Shown here: positions 18,625 through 26,960 of the stretch, in pieces
Numbering within the stretch: the stretch's first letter is position 1
Layout of the letters: every line of letters starts with the position of its first letter
Source: Azonexus sp.
GTDB taxonomy: Bacteria; Pseudomonadota; Gammaproteobacteria; Burkholderiales; Rhodocyclaceae
NCBI GenBank assembly: GCA_031274715.1
Contig: JAISPT010000034.1
Location: 1 to 61,511, forward strand
Reading direction: 5' to 3'
Length of the DNA: 61,511 bases
Program-made: the position numbers and the translations under genes
The notes under the pieces: model-generated
Database searches by the model: none
What the model saw: the letters and a program-made list of their open reading frames with translations, nothing else
What the model was told of the DNA's origin: nothing

Positions 18625-20040
18625 TCAGGGAAGCAGGAAGGAGGCTTTCTCGCGCACCTTGATGTCCGGGTTGTCGATCGCCGTGATCTCGAAGTGGATC
18701 GGGTTGGCACCTTGCCGGCCGGCCTCGGGCGGCACGCTGACGACGGCGTTGAAGCCGTGCAGCGTGGCGGCCGGGACGTCGACTTCGTCGCCGTCGGCGA
18801 TCTCGACACCGGGCAGGCCGTCGACGGTCACCCGGTAGCGTTGCGCCCGCTCCTCGGTGTTCATGATTTGCAGCATGTAGACGTTTTCGATACGGCCGTC
18901 GTCGGCTTCGCGGGCGAGCACGGAGCGGTCGCGGATGATGTCCACCTTGAGCGGCATGCGGTGGGCCAGGAACCAGCCGGCGAGGCCGGTAATCAGCAGC
19001 AGGATGGCGGTGTACAGCACGATGCGCGGGCGCACGACATGGCGCAGGATGTCCTGGCGCGAGAGGTGCTGGGCCATCGCCGTTTCGGTCGAGTAGCGGA
19101 TCAGGCCGCGCGGCTGCTTGACCTTGTCCATGACCTGATCGCAGATGTCGACGCAGGCGGCGCAGCCGATGCATTCGTACTGCAGGCCGTTGCGGATGTC
19201 GATGCCGGTCGGGCAGACCTGCACGCACAAGTCGCAATCGATGCAGTCACCGCGCTTGGCCGTTGTCGGGGCGGTATCCTTGCGGCGCACGCCGCGCGGT
19301 TCGCCGCGCTCGGGGTCGTAGGAGATGATCAGAGTGTCGGGGTCGAACATCACGCTCTGGAAGCGGGCGTACGGGCACATGTACTTGCACACCTGCTCGC
19401 GCAGGAAGCCGGCCATCAGGTAGGTGAAGCCGCCGTAGAAGAAGATCCAGAAGATTTCCCAGCCGCCCAGGGTCCCGTGGCGTACCGACACCATTAATTC
19501 GCTGACCGGGGTGAAGTAGCTGACCAGCGTGAAACCGGTCCACAGCGCCAGCGTTCCCCACAGCAGATGTTTGGTCACCTTGATGCGCAGCTTGGTGGCG
19601 TCGAGCGGTCCCTTGTCGCGCTTGATGCGGGCGTTGCGGTCGCCTTCGACCCAGTTCTCGATCCACATGAAAATCTGCGTATAAACCGTCTGCGGGCAGG
19701 CGTAGCCGCAGAACAGCCGGCCGGCTACGGCAGTGACCAGGAACAGCGCATAGGCCGAGACGATCAGCAGGGCGGTGAGGTAGATCACGTCCTGCGGCCA
19801 GAAGACGACGCCGAAGATGTAGAACTTGCGCTCGACTAGGTGCAGTAGTACCGCCTGGCGGCCGTTCCACTGCAGCCACGGAGTGACGTAGAAGATGATC
19901 TGAGTGAGCAGTACCAGCGCGATCCGCCAGTTGTCGAAATAACCGCGGGCGCGCTTGGCGTAGACGACTTTGTGCTTCTCGTAGAAGGAGACTGGGGCGG
20001 GATCGGGGTTCTGGCGGGAGGGACTGGTGGGCTGGCTCAT
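18625..20040 (-). CDS. ccoG: Cytochrome c oxidase accessory protein CcoG (first copy, RdxA/FixG family)
   Basis: A 471-residue polyferredoxin-like inner-membrane protein that reduces copper for cbb3 oxidase assembly. It has an N-terminal SFYEKHKVVYAKRARGYF segment, several transmembrane helices, the GYACPQTVYT cysteine motif, and two 4Fe-4S clusters in CIDCDLCVQVCP and CIGCAACVDIC, then a C-terminal immunoglobulin-like periplasmic domain. It is closely similar in layout to the second copy at 34246 but lies outside the cco cluster. ATG 20040 fits the family start; the ribosome-binding site is weak. Confidence 0.92.
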   Translation of the reverse strand: MSQPTSPSRQNPDPAPVSFYEKHKVVYAKRARGYFDNWRIALVLLTQIIFYVTPWLQWNGRQAVLLHLVERKFYIFGVVFWPQDVIYLTALLIVSAYALFLVTAVAGRLFCGYACPQTVYTQIFMWIENWVEGDRNARIKRDKGPLDATKLRIKVTKHLLWGTLALWTGFTLVSYFTPVSELMVSVRHGTLGGWEIFWIFFYGGFTYLMAGFLREQVCKYMCPYARFQSVMFDPDTLIISYDPERGEPRGVRRKDTAPTTAKRGDCIDCDLCVQVCPTGIDIRNGLQYECIGCAACVDICDQVMDKVKQPRGLIRYSTETAMAQHLSRQDILRHVVRPRIVLYTAILLLITGLAGWFLAHRMPLKVDIIRDRSVLAREADDGRIENVYMLQIMNTEERAQRYRVTVDGLPGVEIADGDEVDVPAATLHGFNAVVSVPPEAGRQGANPIHFEITAIDNPDIKVREKASFLLP

Positions 20041-20385
20041 TGAACGGGTGGGACTCAGACGATTAATCGGGCGGAAACCGGTCGGCTGATTGTCTCGACT
20101 ATCCGGTGGCACCAAGCTGGCCTGCGGGGCGAGTTGGAAGGGGAATGCCACCGGATTGCCTGCCGGTCAATCGCCGCGGTGCTGCGTTCGTGGGGGTGTA
20201 CGAGTCCGTGGTTGCTGCCGGTTTCCGGATTATCCTGAATCAAGATGCGTGCCTGGTTAGCTCTGTCTAAGTAAATCAATAACGAATCAATGGCTTATGC
20301 TTCCTATGCCACATTGCTCATAGGAGGGACAGGGATTTTTGTGCCATTATTGTCAGTATCGATTGACGAAAGTGACAATTCCGGC
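20041..20385. promoter_or_regulatory. Divergent region between ccoG and the sigma-54 activator
   Basis: 345 bp with no supported gene beyond possible longer starts of its two neighbours. It contains a direct repeat AATCAAT-AACG-AATCAAT near 20275-20293 and the inverted repeat at 20349-20379. No FNR box was found. Confidence 0.4.
20349..20379. promoter_or_regulatory. Inverted repeat ATTGTCA-N17-TGACAAT, candidate operator
   Basis: Perfect seven-base arms (20349-20355 and 20373-20379) sit just before the preferred start codon of the sigma-54 activator. A near-identical half-site pair (ATTGTCG/CGACAAT) occurs upstream of ovoA. Autoregulation is inference. Confidence 0.35.
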
Positions 20386-21696
20386 ATGAATCTCCCCGCC
20401 CTCAGTGAATTGCTGTCCTTTCTCGACAGCTTGCCCGAGCCGCGCATCGTGATGGATGCCGATTACCGTATCGTCGCCGCCAATGCCGCCTATCTGCGCG
20501 AATTTTCGGGTGGTACGGCGGTCGCCGGGCGCTTCTGCTACGAGGTTTCGCACCGCTTCGACGTGCCCTGCGACCAGGCTGGCGAGTCCTGCCCGCTGAA
20601 GCTTAGTTTGGAAGCCGAGACGTCGCAGCGGGTGCTGCATCTGCACCATACGCCGCGCGGCGACGAGCATGTCGCCGTCGAAACCATGCCGATCCGCGAC
20701 GATAAGGGGCGGATCGCCTATTTCGTCGAAACCATGCGCGTTGTCCGTCAGGCCAGCAGTCGGCCGGCGGCGCAGGGTCTGGTCGGCCGCTCGCCGGCCT
20801 TCGTCACCATGCTCGACAAAGTGCTGCGCGTTGCCCCGTCCGACGCCGCCGTATTGCTGCTTGGCGAGACCGGCACTGGCAAGGAGTTGGTGGCCCACGC
20901 CATCCACGAGGCCAGTGCCCGTGAAGCCGGCCCCTTCGTCGCCGTCGACTGCGCTGGTATGACCGAGACGCTATTCGAAAGCGAGCTGTTCGGCTACGAG
21001 AAAGGCGCCTTCACCGGCGCCACGCACCGCAAGCAGGGGCTGGTCGAAGCCGCCAGTGGCGGCACGCTGTTTCTCGACGAGATTGGTGAATTGCCGCTGG
21101 CGCTGCAGGTCAAGCTGCTGCGCTTGCTGGAGACCGGCACCTATCGCCGGGTTGGTGGGCTGGAATGGCTGCCCGCCGATTTCCGCCTGATCGCCGCCAC
21201 CCACCGCAACCTGCGCGCCATGGTGCAGGACGAGACCTTCCGCCGCGACCTGTACTTTCGCATCAACACCTTCCCGATCTATACCCCGGCACTGCACGAG
21301 CGGCCGGAGGACATTCCGCTGCTGGCCAATTCACTGCTCGAACGGGTCGGCCGCCAGCGCCGCCGCCGCTTCTCGCCGGCGGCGCTGACCTGGCTTTCCA
21401 GTCGCCGTTTCACCGGCAACATCCGCGAACTGCGCAACCTGATCGAGCGGGCGACGCTGCTGGCCAACGGCGAGTTGATCGATGTCGCCCACCTCGACGA
21501 TCCGGTTGATGTCGTGCCGGCGGCCGCCGACGGTGCCTTTCGCTTGAACGAGGTGGTCGACTTGGCCAGTCTCGAACGACGCTACCTTGCCTGGGCCAAG
21601 GCCCGCCCGGACGGCGATCCGGCCGGCCTAGCCGGGCGCCTGGGCATCAGCCAGCGCACCCTGTACCGCAAGCTGCAGGCGGGCCGCGCCAGCTAG
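20386..21696 (+). CDS. PAS-containing sigma-54-dependent transcriptional activator
   Basis: A 436-residue enhancer-binding protein. Residues 8-120 form a PAS domain with Cys51, His56, Cys62 and Cys69 (FCYEVSHRFD, then PC and SCPL), suggesting redox or metal sensing. The AAA+ domain has GETGTGKE (160-167), the sigma-54 contact loop GAFTGA (207-212) and GGTLFLDEIGELP. A Fis-type HTH (GLAGRLGISQRTLYRKL) ends it. No receiver domain. The start is uncertain: ATG 20386 fits the domain boundary but lacks a ribosome-binding site; GTG 20341 (after AGGGA) and ATG 20290 are in frame. Convergent with ovoA. Confidence 0.85.
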   Translation: MNLPALSELLSFLDSLPEPRIVMDADYRIVAANAAYLREFSGGTAVAGRFCYEVSHRFDVPCDQAGESCPLKLSLEAETSQRVLHLHHTPRGDEHVAVETMPIRDDKGRIAYFVETMRVVRQASSRPAAQGLVGRSPAFVTMLDKVLRVAPSDAAVLLLGETGTGKELVAHAIHEASAREAGPFVAVDCAGMTETLFESELFGYEKGAFTGATHRKQGLVEAASGGTLFLDEIGELPLALQVKLLRLLETGTYRRVGGLEWLPADFRLIAATHRNLRAMVQDETFRRDLYFRINTFPIYTPALHERPEDIPLLANSLLERVGRQRRRRFSPAALTWLSSRRFTGNIRELRNLIERATLLANGELIDVAHLDDPVDVVPAAADGAFRLNEVVDLASLERRYLAWAKARPDGDPAGLAGRLGISQRTLYRKLQAGRAS

Positions 21697-21724
21697 AGCG
21701 GTTTGTCGCGTTGACTGTTTCAAT

Positions 21725-21844
21725 CCCGTCATTCCCGCGGGTTTTTGGCGGGAATCCAGTGTCTTTGCCTTTTCAGCTTTGGCTCGCCCCGCTTTGCGGG
21801 GTGGCAAGCCGCTGAATTCCCGCCATAGGCGTGCGGGAATGACG
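21725..21844. repeat. Nested inverted-repeat element (dRS3/REP-like)
   Basis: The outer arms CGTCATTCCCGC (21728-21738 region) and GCGGGAATGACG (21833-21844) enclose inner arms TGGCGGGAAT and ATTCCCGCCA and a central hairpin CCCCGC-TTT-GCGGGG. The ATTCCC...GGGAAT core resembles neisserial dRS3 repeats. No transposase is present. It fills the space between two convergent genes and could also act as a bidirectional transcription barrier. Confidence 0.65.
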
Positions 21845-21859
21845 AGCTATTTGGGTTGC

Positions 21860-23971
21860 TTACGGCAGGCGCTCCCAGATCGTCACTTCCGACAGGCTGT
21901 GCTGGAATTTGCGCTTGGTTTCTCTGATCACGAAAGGCATGGCCTGCGGCTCGCCGAGCAGGCGGAAATGGCGGCCGAGGATGGCTTTCAGGGCGTCGAA
22001 CGTGCTCAGATTCTCACCATCCTGCTTGAAACCGCCGAGCCATTCGCTGCGTGGCGTGTGTTCTTCCAGCCAAGTGTAGGGCGAGGCGAGGACCAGCAGG
22101 CCGCCTGGATTGATCCGCTCGTGGATGTGTTCGAGCAGTTGCCGCGGGCGGTACAGGCGGTCGATCAGATTGGCGGCCAGGATTAGGTCGTAACCGGCGA
22201 AATGCGGCTTCAAGTTGCAGGCGTCGCCCTGGAGGAACTCGACCTTGCCGCACACAGCGTCGAGGCCGAGGTCGGCCAGGTGGCGCTCGTGGTAGCTGAC
22301 CAGTTCCCCCTCGTCGACCAGCGTGTAGCGCAACGTGCCCTGCGCGGCCAATTGAACGCCAACGTTGATGAAGCGGGCCGAGAAATCGATGCCGGTGACG
22401 TGTGCGAAATGCTGGGCCAGTTCGAAGCTGGCGCGGCCGGTAGCGCAGCCGAGGTCGAGGGCAGTGCGGGCCGGGCGCCCGGCCAAGGCGGCGACGGCCA
22501 ATTCGGCCATGGTGCGTGGGAAATTGGGCACGCCGAAGTAGCTGTCGCCGTAATGGAACTCGGCGTATTCCGAAAGCTGGCGGTCGCTCTCGTAATGCGA
22601 GGCCGGCGGCGGTGTCAGCGCTTCGCCGACGACGTAGCGAAAACCCGCATGCTGGAAGAAATGGCGGCGGAAGGCGTAGCGCGAGGCATGCCGGGCCTCG
22701 TTGCCGCAGGAAATCCAGGAACCACCCTTGATCAGGTTGTGGCGCTCATCGTAAGTCGGCGTCGTGAAATCGTCGTAGGTCGGATGCACGGCAAAGCCGG
22801 CGAAGGGATAGATCGGCGTCTCGGTCCATTGCCAGACGTTACCGGCAACGTCGTACAACGGCCCGTGGGCGAAGCGGTCCACCGGGCAGGACGAGGCCCA
22901 GTGGTCGAGGTGTAGGTTGGCCGGAACCGGCGCTGCATCGGGTACCTCCGCCAAACCGGCGACGGCCAGCAGGCGGTACCACTCATCCTCGCTCGGCAGG
23001 CGCACGGTCTGGCCGGTGCGGCGGGCCAGCCAGGCGCAGAAGGCACGCGCTTCGTGACAGTTGGTCTCGACCGGCCAGTTCCAGGGCATGGCGACGACCT
23101 CGGCCAGCAGGCGCAGTCGCCAAGTATCGCCGTCGCGCTGCCAGAAGGTCGGCTGGTGGGCCTGGGCGAAATCCCTCCAGGCCCGGCCTTCCTCCGTCCA
23201 CAGGCTGTCGTCGGCGTAACCGTCGGCCTCAACGAAGGGTAGGAACTCGCCGTTGGAAACCAGAAAGCGGCTGGCGGCGAAGGCCGGCACGGCGGCTTCG
23301 TGCCGGCCGTATTCGTTGTCCCAACCGTAATAGGGATCGGCGAAATCCTTGCCGATGCCGACCGTACCGGCCGGGATGGTAACCAACCCGTTATCCGGTG
23401 CTGCCCCACCGTTCGGGCACGGCGGCCAGGCCAGGTGCGGGCGGACGTAATCAAGGCGGTGCTGGCGAATCAGCACCGACGAGGTTTCGAGGTGGATGCG
23501 CTCGTGCTCGATGCCCATCAGAATCGCCCACCACGGGTTGTCCCAGCCGATCGGTAGACTCAACGGCGTGCTGCGGATCACCGCATCCACGGTGGCACGT
23601 AGCCGATCGCGATAGGCCTTGACCTCGGCCACGCTCGGCCAGTCGTAATTGGCGTCATTGAGATCGTCCCAACTCATTTCATCGACGCCGATGGCGAACA
23701 TCGACTCGAAGCGCGGATTTAGCCGCTCGCTGACCAGGCCAACCAGCAGCAGCTTATTGATGAAGAAGGTGGCTGTGTGCCCGTAGTAGAAAATCAGCGG
23801 ATGGCGCAGCGCGATCGGCTTGTCGTAATAAGCCGCGTCGCAGGTCAGCAACTCGAACAGCGATTCGTAGCGCTCGAAGGTCTGATGGAAATAATCGCGG
23901 ATGCGAGCCCGCACTGCTTCCGGATCGGTCCCGGCGAGCAATGGGGTGCGGCTAAAGAGCGGCTGGTTCAT
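21860..23971 (-). CDS. ovoA: 5-histidylcysteine sulfoxide synthase / 4-mercaptohistidine N-methyltransferase (OvoA)
   Basis: A 703-residue fusion enzyme of ovothiol A synthesis. Residues 20-185 are a DinB-like domain supplying iron ligands: His65 (YYGHTATFF) and HERIHLE (His156, His160). Residues 195-450 are the formylglycine-generating-enzyme-like sulfoxide synthase domain (PSEDEWYRLLA, YDVAGNVWQWTETP, LIKGGSWISCGNEARHASRY split over the core). Residues 460-703 are an SAM methyltransferase with ALDLGCATGR (504-513). The fused methyltransferase and the MGIEHERIHLETS context favour OvoA over EgtB. The missing partner, a PLP C-S lyase, is not adjacent. No clear ribosome-binding site. Confidence 0.92.
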   Translation of the reverse strand: MNQPLFSRTPLLAGTDPEAVRARIRDYFHQTFERYESLFELLTCDAAYYDKPIALRHPLIFYYGHTATFFINKLLLVGLVSERLNPRFESMFAIGVDEMSWDDLNDANYDWPSVAEVKAYRDRLRATVDAVIRSTPLSLPIGWDNPWWAILMGIEHERIHLETSSVLIRQHRLDYVRPHLAWPPCPNGGAAPDNGLVTIPAGTVGIGKDFADPYYGWDNEYGRHEAAVPAFAASRFLVSNGEFLPFVEADGYADDSLWTEEGRAWRDFAQAHQPTFWQRDGDTWRLRLLAEVVAMPWNWPVETNCHEARAFCAWLARRTGQTVRLPSEDEWYRLLAVAGLAEVPDAAPVPANLHLDHWASSCPVDRFAHGPLYDVAGNVWQWTETPIYPFAGFAVHPTYDDFTTPTYDERHNLIKGGSWISCGNEARHASRYAFRRHFFQHAGFRYVVGEALTPPPASHYESDRQLSEYAEFHYGDSYFGVPNFPRTMAELAVAALAGRPARTALDLGCATGRASFELAQHFAHVTGIDFSARFINVGVQLAAQGTLRYTLVDEGELVSYHERHLADLGLDAVCGKVEFLQGDACNLKPHFAGYDLILAANLIDRLYRPRQLLEHIHERINPGGLLVLASPYTWLEEHTPRSEWLGGFKQDGENLSTFDALKAILGRHFRLLGEPQAMPFVIRETKRKFQHSLSEVTIWERLP

Positions 23972-24014
23972 GGCGCAGGAATGTTGGGTTGGGGAAAGCG
24001 ACTAATCCTACTCC

Positions 24015-24039
24015 ATTGTCGTGGCGGTGCCCCGACAAT
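24015..24039. promoter_or_regulatory. Inverted repeat ATTGTCG-N11-CGACAAT upstream of ovoA
   Basis: Perfect seven-base arms (24015-24021, 24033-24039) lie 44-68 bases upstream of the ovoA start codon. The arms differ by one base from those upstream of the neighbouring sigma-54 activator. No canonical -24/-12 promoter was recognised between it and ovoA. Confidence 0.4.
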
Positions 24040-24139
24040 CCGGTCACCAACTGAGCAGATGTTTCCGCTGCCGCCCGAGGGCCTGGAACGGGCGATGCGC
24101 AGCCTGGCCAAATAGCGCCAGTCAGTAATAGCCGGGCGT

Positions 24140-24168
24140 AAAAAAGGCCATGCAGATCGCGCATGGCC
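24140..24168 (-). terminator. Terminator of the murJ-PEBP pair
   Basis: GGCCATGC (24146-24153) pairs with GCATGGCC (24161-24168); on the minus strand a six-T run follows. It is 25 bases past the stop of the PEBP-like gene. Confidence 0.88.
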
Positions 24169-24192
24169 CGGATAGTGTCGGCTTAGCTTGGT

Positions 24193-24822
24193 TCAGCCAG
24201 GTAGTACCGGATTCAGCGTGTAGGTACCGCTCAGGCTGGCTTCGGCCAGCACGTGGCCTTGCAGTGCGGCGCGCATCTCGGGGCCGCCGAAACGGCCGGT
24301 TAGCGGTAATTGCTCGATGTCCAGCGCGTATACGGTGAATATGTAGCGGTGCAAGAGTTCGTCGTTCCACGGTGGGCAGGGACCGTCGTAGCCGTAGTAG
24401 TCGCCGCGCATGTCGTTGTCGCCGGCGAACCAATCGGTGTAGCTGTTGATGCCCTGGCGCGCGCCGTGCGGCGTCTGCGAGCTTGGCTTGCCGCGCGCGG
24501 TGACGCCCTGGCTGAACTCGCCGGCCTGAATGCTCGTCAGCGTGGCCGGCAGGTCGATCAGCGCCCAGTGGAAGAAATCGACGCGTGCGAGTGCCGCCGG
24601 CACGCTGCGCCCTTCCTGGTTGACGTCGTCGCCCTGGCTGGGTGCGTCGGGATCATGGCAGAGGATGGCGAAGGAGCGCGTGCCGGCCGGCGCGTCGTGC
24701 CAGGTGAGCTGCGGATTGAGGTTCTTGCCGAGGCAGACGTGATGGGCCGGGTCGGGATTGCACAGGGCATAGTTGCCGGGAATCGGTTCGCCGTCGGCAA
24801 AGCTGGTACTGGTCAAGCGCAT
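24193..24822 (-). CDS. YbhB/YbcL-family (PEBP-like) protein
   Basis: A 209-residue phosphatidylethanolamine-binding-protein-fold protein. Family segments are CLGKNLNPQLTW, the anion-pocket motif CHDPDAPS, FFHWALIDLPA, a GYDGPCPPWNDELLHRYIFTVYALD strand set and a GHVLAEASLSGTY end. Bacterial members have no established role. No signal peptide is visible. An AAGGAG ribosome-binding site falls in the 12-bp gap after murJ, so it is the second gene of that transcript; the terminator at 24140 closes it. Confidence 0.87.
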   Translation of the reverse strand: MRLTSTSFADGEPIPGNYALCNPDPAHHVCLGKNLNPQLTWHDAPAGTRSFAILCHDPDAPSQGDDVNQEGRSVPAALARVDFFHWALIDLPATLTSIQAGEFSQGVTARGKPSSQTPHGARQGINSYTDWFAGDNDMRGDYYGYDGPCPPWNDELLHRYIFTVYALDIEQLPLTGRFGGPEMRAALQGHVLAEASLSGTYTLNPVLPG

Positions 24823-24834
24823 GGGGGTCTCCTT

Positions 24835-26391
24835 TTATTCGGTGGCTCGACGCTTGAAATCGCGCAGGCGGAAGCCGAGCAGCCAGAGTGTCGCAAAATA
24901 GGCTGTTACGCCGAGCGGAACTAGCCATGAGAGATGGATTGTCCGGCCGAGCGTGTTCTTTTGCAACCAGGCGTCTTCGCTGCCCATGCCGAACCACAGG
25001 CCGGTGGCCATGACCGCGATGGCCGCGCACAATTTGAGGGTGAAGGGCAGCCAGCCCGGCTGCGGCACATAGATACCGTGGCGGCGCAGGCCGCGATAGA
25101 GCAGCGCGGCATTGAGGCAGGCGGCCAGGCCGATCGACAGAGCCAGGCCGGCATGGCCGAGCCCGAGGCCGAAAATGAAGGCGGCATTCATCACTTGCGT
25201 GGCGAACAGCGAGACCAGCGCGATGCGCACCGGCGTGCGCACGTTTTGCCGGGCATAGAAGCCGGGAGCCAAAACTTTGACCAGGATCAGACCGGTCAGC
25301 CCGACGGCGTAGGCAACCAGGGCGTTGCGGGTGGCTAGGACGTCGCTGGCTGAGAAGGCGCCATGATGGAACAGTGTGGCGATCAGCGGTACCGCCAGCA
25401 GGGCCAGGGCGACGGCGGCCGGGGCGGCCAGCAGCAGCGTCAGGCGCAGGCCCCAGTCGAGCAGCTTGGCGTATTCGGTGCGGTTGCCGCTGGCGTGGCA
25501 GCGCGACAGCGAGGGCAGCAGGATGGTGCCGAGCGCCGCGCCGAGCAGGCCGGAGGGAAACTCCATCAAGCGATCGGCGTAGTACAGCCAGGAGACGCTG
25601 CCGTCGGCGAGGAAGGAGGCGAAGACGGTGTTGATCAGCAGGCTGATCTGCGACACCGAAACGCCAATCAGCGCCGGCCCCATCAGCGTAGCGATGCGGC
25701 GTACCCCGGGGTCGGCCCAGGCTGCCCGCCAGTTCAGCGTTGGCCGGGGCAGCATGGCGATCTTGCGCAAGGCCGGCAACTGGATCGCCAGTTGCAGCAG
25801 GCCGCCGAGGAACACCGCCCAGCCCAGGGCCAGCACCGGTGGGTCGAAGTAGGGCGTGGCAAACAGGGCCATGCCGATGAAGGCCAGGTTGAGCAGCACC
25901 GGCGTGAAGGCCGGCAGCGCGAAACGACTCCAGGTGTTGAGGATGCCGCCGGCCAGCGCGACCAGCGACATGAACAGGATGTAGGGGAAGGTGATGCGGG
26001 TTAGTGCGACGGTCAGTTCGAACTTGCTGGCATCGGCGCTGAAACCGGGCGCCGAGATCCAGACCAGCACCGGTGCCGCGGCGATGCCGATGGCGGTGAT
26101 GACAAACAGTGTCAGGGACAGCAGGGTGGCGACATGGTCGACCAGGCTGCGCGTGTCCTCCGGCGTGCATTGGTTGCGGTATTCGCCGAGGATTGGCACG
26201 AAGGCCTGGGAGAATGCCCCCTCGGCGAACATCCGGCGCAGCAGGTTGGGCAGCTTGAAGGCGACGAAGAAGGCGTCGCTGGCGATGCCGGCGCCGAAGG
26301 CACGGGCGATGACGAAATCGCGGACGAAGCCGAGAATTCGCGAGAGCAGGGTCATGGCGCTGACCGTGGCGAGCGCGCGCAGCAGGTTCAT
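24835..26391 (-). CDS. murJ: Lipid II flippase MurJ (MviN)
   Basis: A 518-residue polytopic inner-membrane protein of the MOP superfamily that moves lipid II across the membrane. The N-terminus (ALATVSAMTLLSRILGFVRD, then IARAFGAG and DAFFVAFKLPNLLRRMFAEG) is diagnostic, including the conserved Arg/Asp positions. About 14 hydrophobic helices span the protein. The ATG at 26391 matches the family start; the ribosome-binding site is weak. It is divergent from tRNA-Thr and is followed by the PEBP-like gene. Confidence 0.95.
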   Translation of the reverse strand: MNLLRALATVSAMTLLSRILGFVRDFVIARAFGAGIASDAFFVAFKLPNLLRRMFAEGAFSQAFVPILGEYRNQCTPEDTRSLVDHVATLLSLTLFVITAIGIAAAPVLVWISAPGFSADASKFELTVALTRITFPYILFMSLVALAGGILNTWSRFALPAFTPVLLNLAFIGMALFATPYFDPPVLALGWAVFLGGLLQLAIQLPALRKIAMLPRPTLNWRAAWADPGVRRIATLMGPALIGVSVSQISLLINTVFASFLADGSVSWLYYADRLMEFPSGLLGAALGTILLPSLSRCHASGNRTEYAKLLDWGLRLTLLLAAPAAVALALLAVPLIATLFHHGAFSASDVLATRNALVAYAVGLTGLILVKVLAPGFYARQNVRTPVRIALVSLFATQVMNAAFIFGLGLGHAGLALSIGLAACLNAALLYRGLRRHGIYVPQPGWLPFTLKLCAAIAVMATGLWFGMGSEDAWLQKNTLGRTIHLSWLVPLGVTAYFATLWLLGFRLRDFKRRATE

Positions 26392-26403
26392 CGTGGTTGG
26401 GCG

Positions 26404-26433
26404 TTGCCTTGGCGGCGGCGAAAAAGCTATAAT
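26404..26433 (+). promoter_or_regulatory. Promoter of tRNA-Thr
   Basis: TTGCCT (26404-26409) and TATAAT (26428-26433) are separated by 18 bp. The tRNA begins 67 bases after the -10 box. Confidence 0.5.
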
Positions 26434-26500
26434 TCTACGCTGTGCCGCAGCCACTGGCCGGAAAGACCGTTTCGGCGGGATCCGGGAAGTGCCGGCCAGT

Positions 26501-26576
26501 GCCGGTGTAGCTCAGTTGGTAGAGCAGCGCATTCGTAATGCGAAGGTCGTAGGTTCGACTCCTATCTCCGGCACCA
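26501..26576 (+). tRNA. tRNA-Thr(CGU)
   Basis: A 76-base cloverleaf with acceptor GCCGGTG, D-arm GCTCAGTTGGTAGAGC, loop TTCGTAA (anticodon CGT), T-arm GTTCGACTC and encoded CCA. The outermost anticodon-stem pair (G27/A43) is a mismatch. The acceptor position 7 region pairs as GCCGG with CCGGC with a weaker inner part. Confidence 0.95.
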
Positions 26577-26582
26577 GGATTC

Positions 26583-26620
26583 ATGAAAATGGCCTGCACT
26601 GTGGTGCAGGCCATTTTCAT
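26583..26620. terminator. Strong hairpin terminator after tRNA-Thr
   Basis: A perfect 17-bp stem (26583-26599 with 26604-26620) with loop TGTG begins seven bases after the tRNA. The stem ends in ATTTTCAT on both strands, so it could act bidirectionally. Confidence 0.8.
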
Positions 26621-26762
26621 TGGTGTCGGGCGGACAGCTTCCGTCGCCTGGGAAACGGACGAGCGACAGCCACTAGCTCCCCGCTGACTTTTTCGTCAGG
26701 TGCTATAGACCCGGGCAACCTGCTCTTGCGCTCTCTGGATGCGCACTTGAATGAAGCTGTAT

Positions 26763-26960
26763 TCAAGCGCGTGATGACAGAGTGGACTCCACAGCAGGCA
26801 TAGCGGTGCGCTCCCACGGCTCGACGAAATAGCCGTCTAGTGGACAAATGCGGCTGGGCGGGCAATCGTGCTCGCGAGCGCATTCGGCCTGCGTTTCGTC
26901 GGTCAGAACGATTTCGTGCACGGCCTCGCAACGGGCGATGGGGGAATCGAAAATGGACAT
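26763..26960 (-). CDS. Small Cys-containing conserved-looking protein, unknown
   Basis: A 65-residue protein starting MSIFDSPIARCEAVHEIVLTD, with four cysteines (residue 11, then AEC, DCPPSRIC). The cysteine spacing could bind a metal, but no named family was recognised. A near-perfect GGGAGG ribosome-binding site lies seven bases before the ATG, which supports it being translated. It stands alone between tRNA-Thr and the SDR gene. Confidence 0.6.
   Translation of the reverse strand: MSIFDSPIARCEAVHEIVLTDETQAECAREHDCPPSRICPLDGYFVEPWERTAMPAVESTLSSRA

Noticed and set aside
21779..22186. A plus-strand 135-codon frame starting in the repeat element
   Set aside because: It runs antisense through the ovoA methyltransferase domain and starts within a repeat.
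24061..24115. A short plus-strand peptide MFPLPPEGLERAMRSLAK
   Set aside because: It has no ribosome-binding site or recognisable relative and lies between the ovoA promoter and a minus-strand terminator.
26583..26620. The perfect 17-bp palindrome as a CRISPR repeat or attachment site
   Set aside because: Single copy, directly after a tRNA, with terminator geometry; no integrase or second copy is present in the window.
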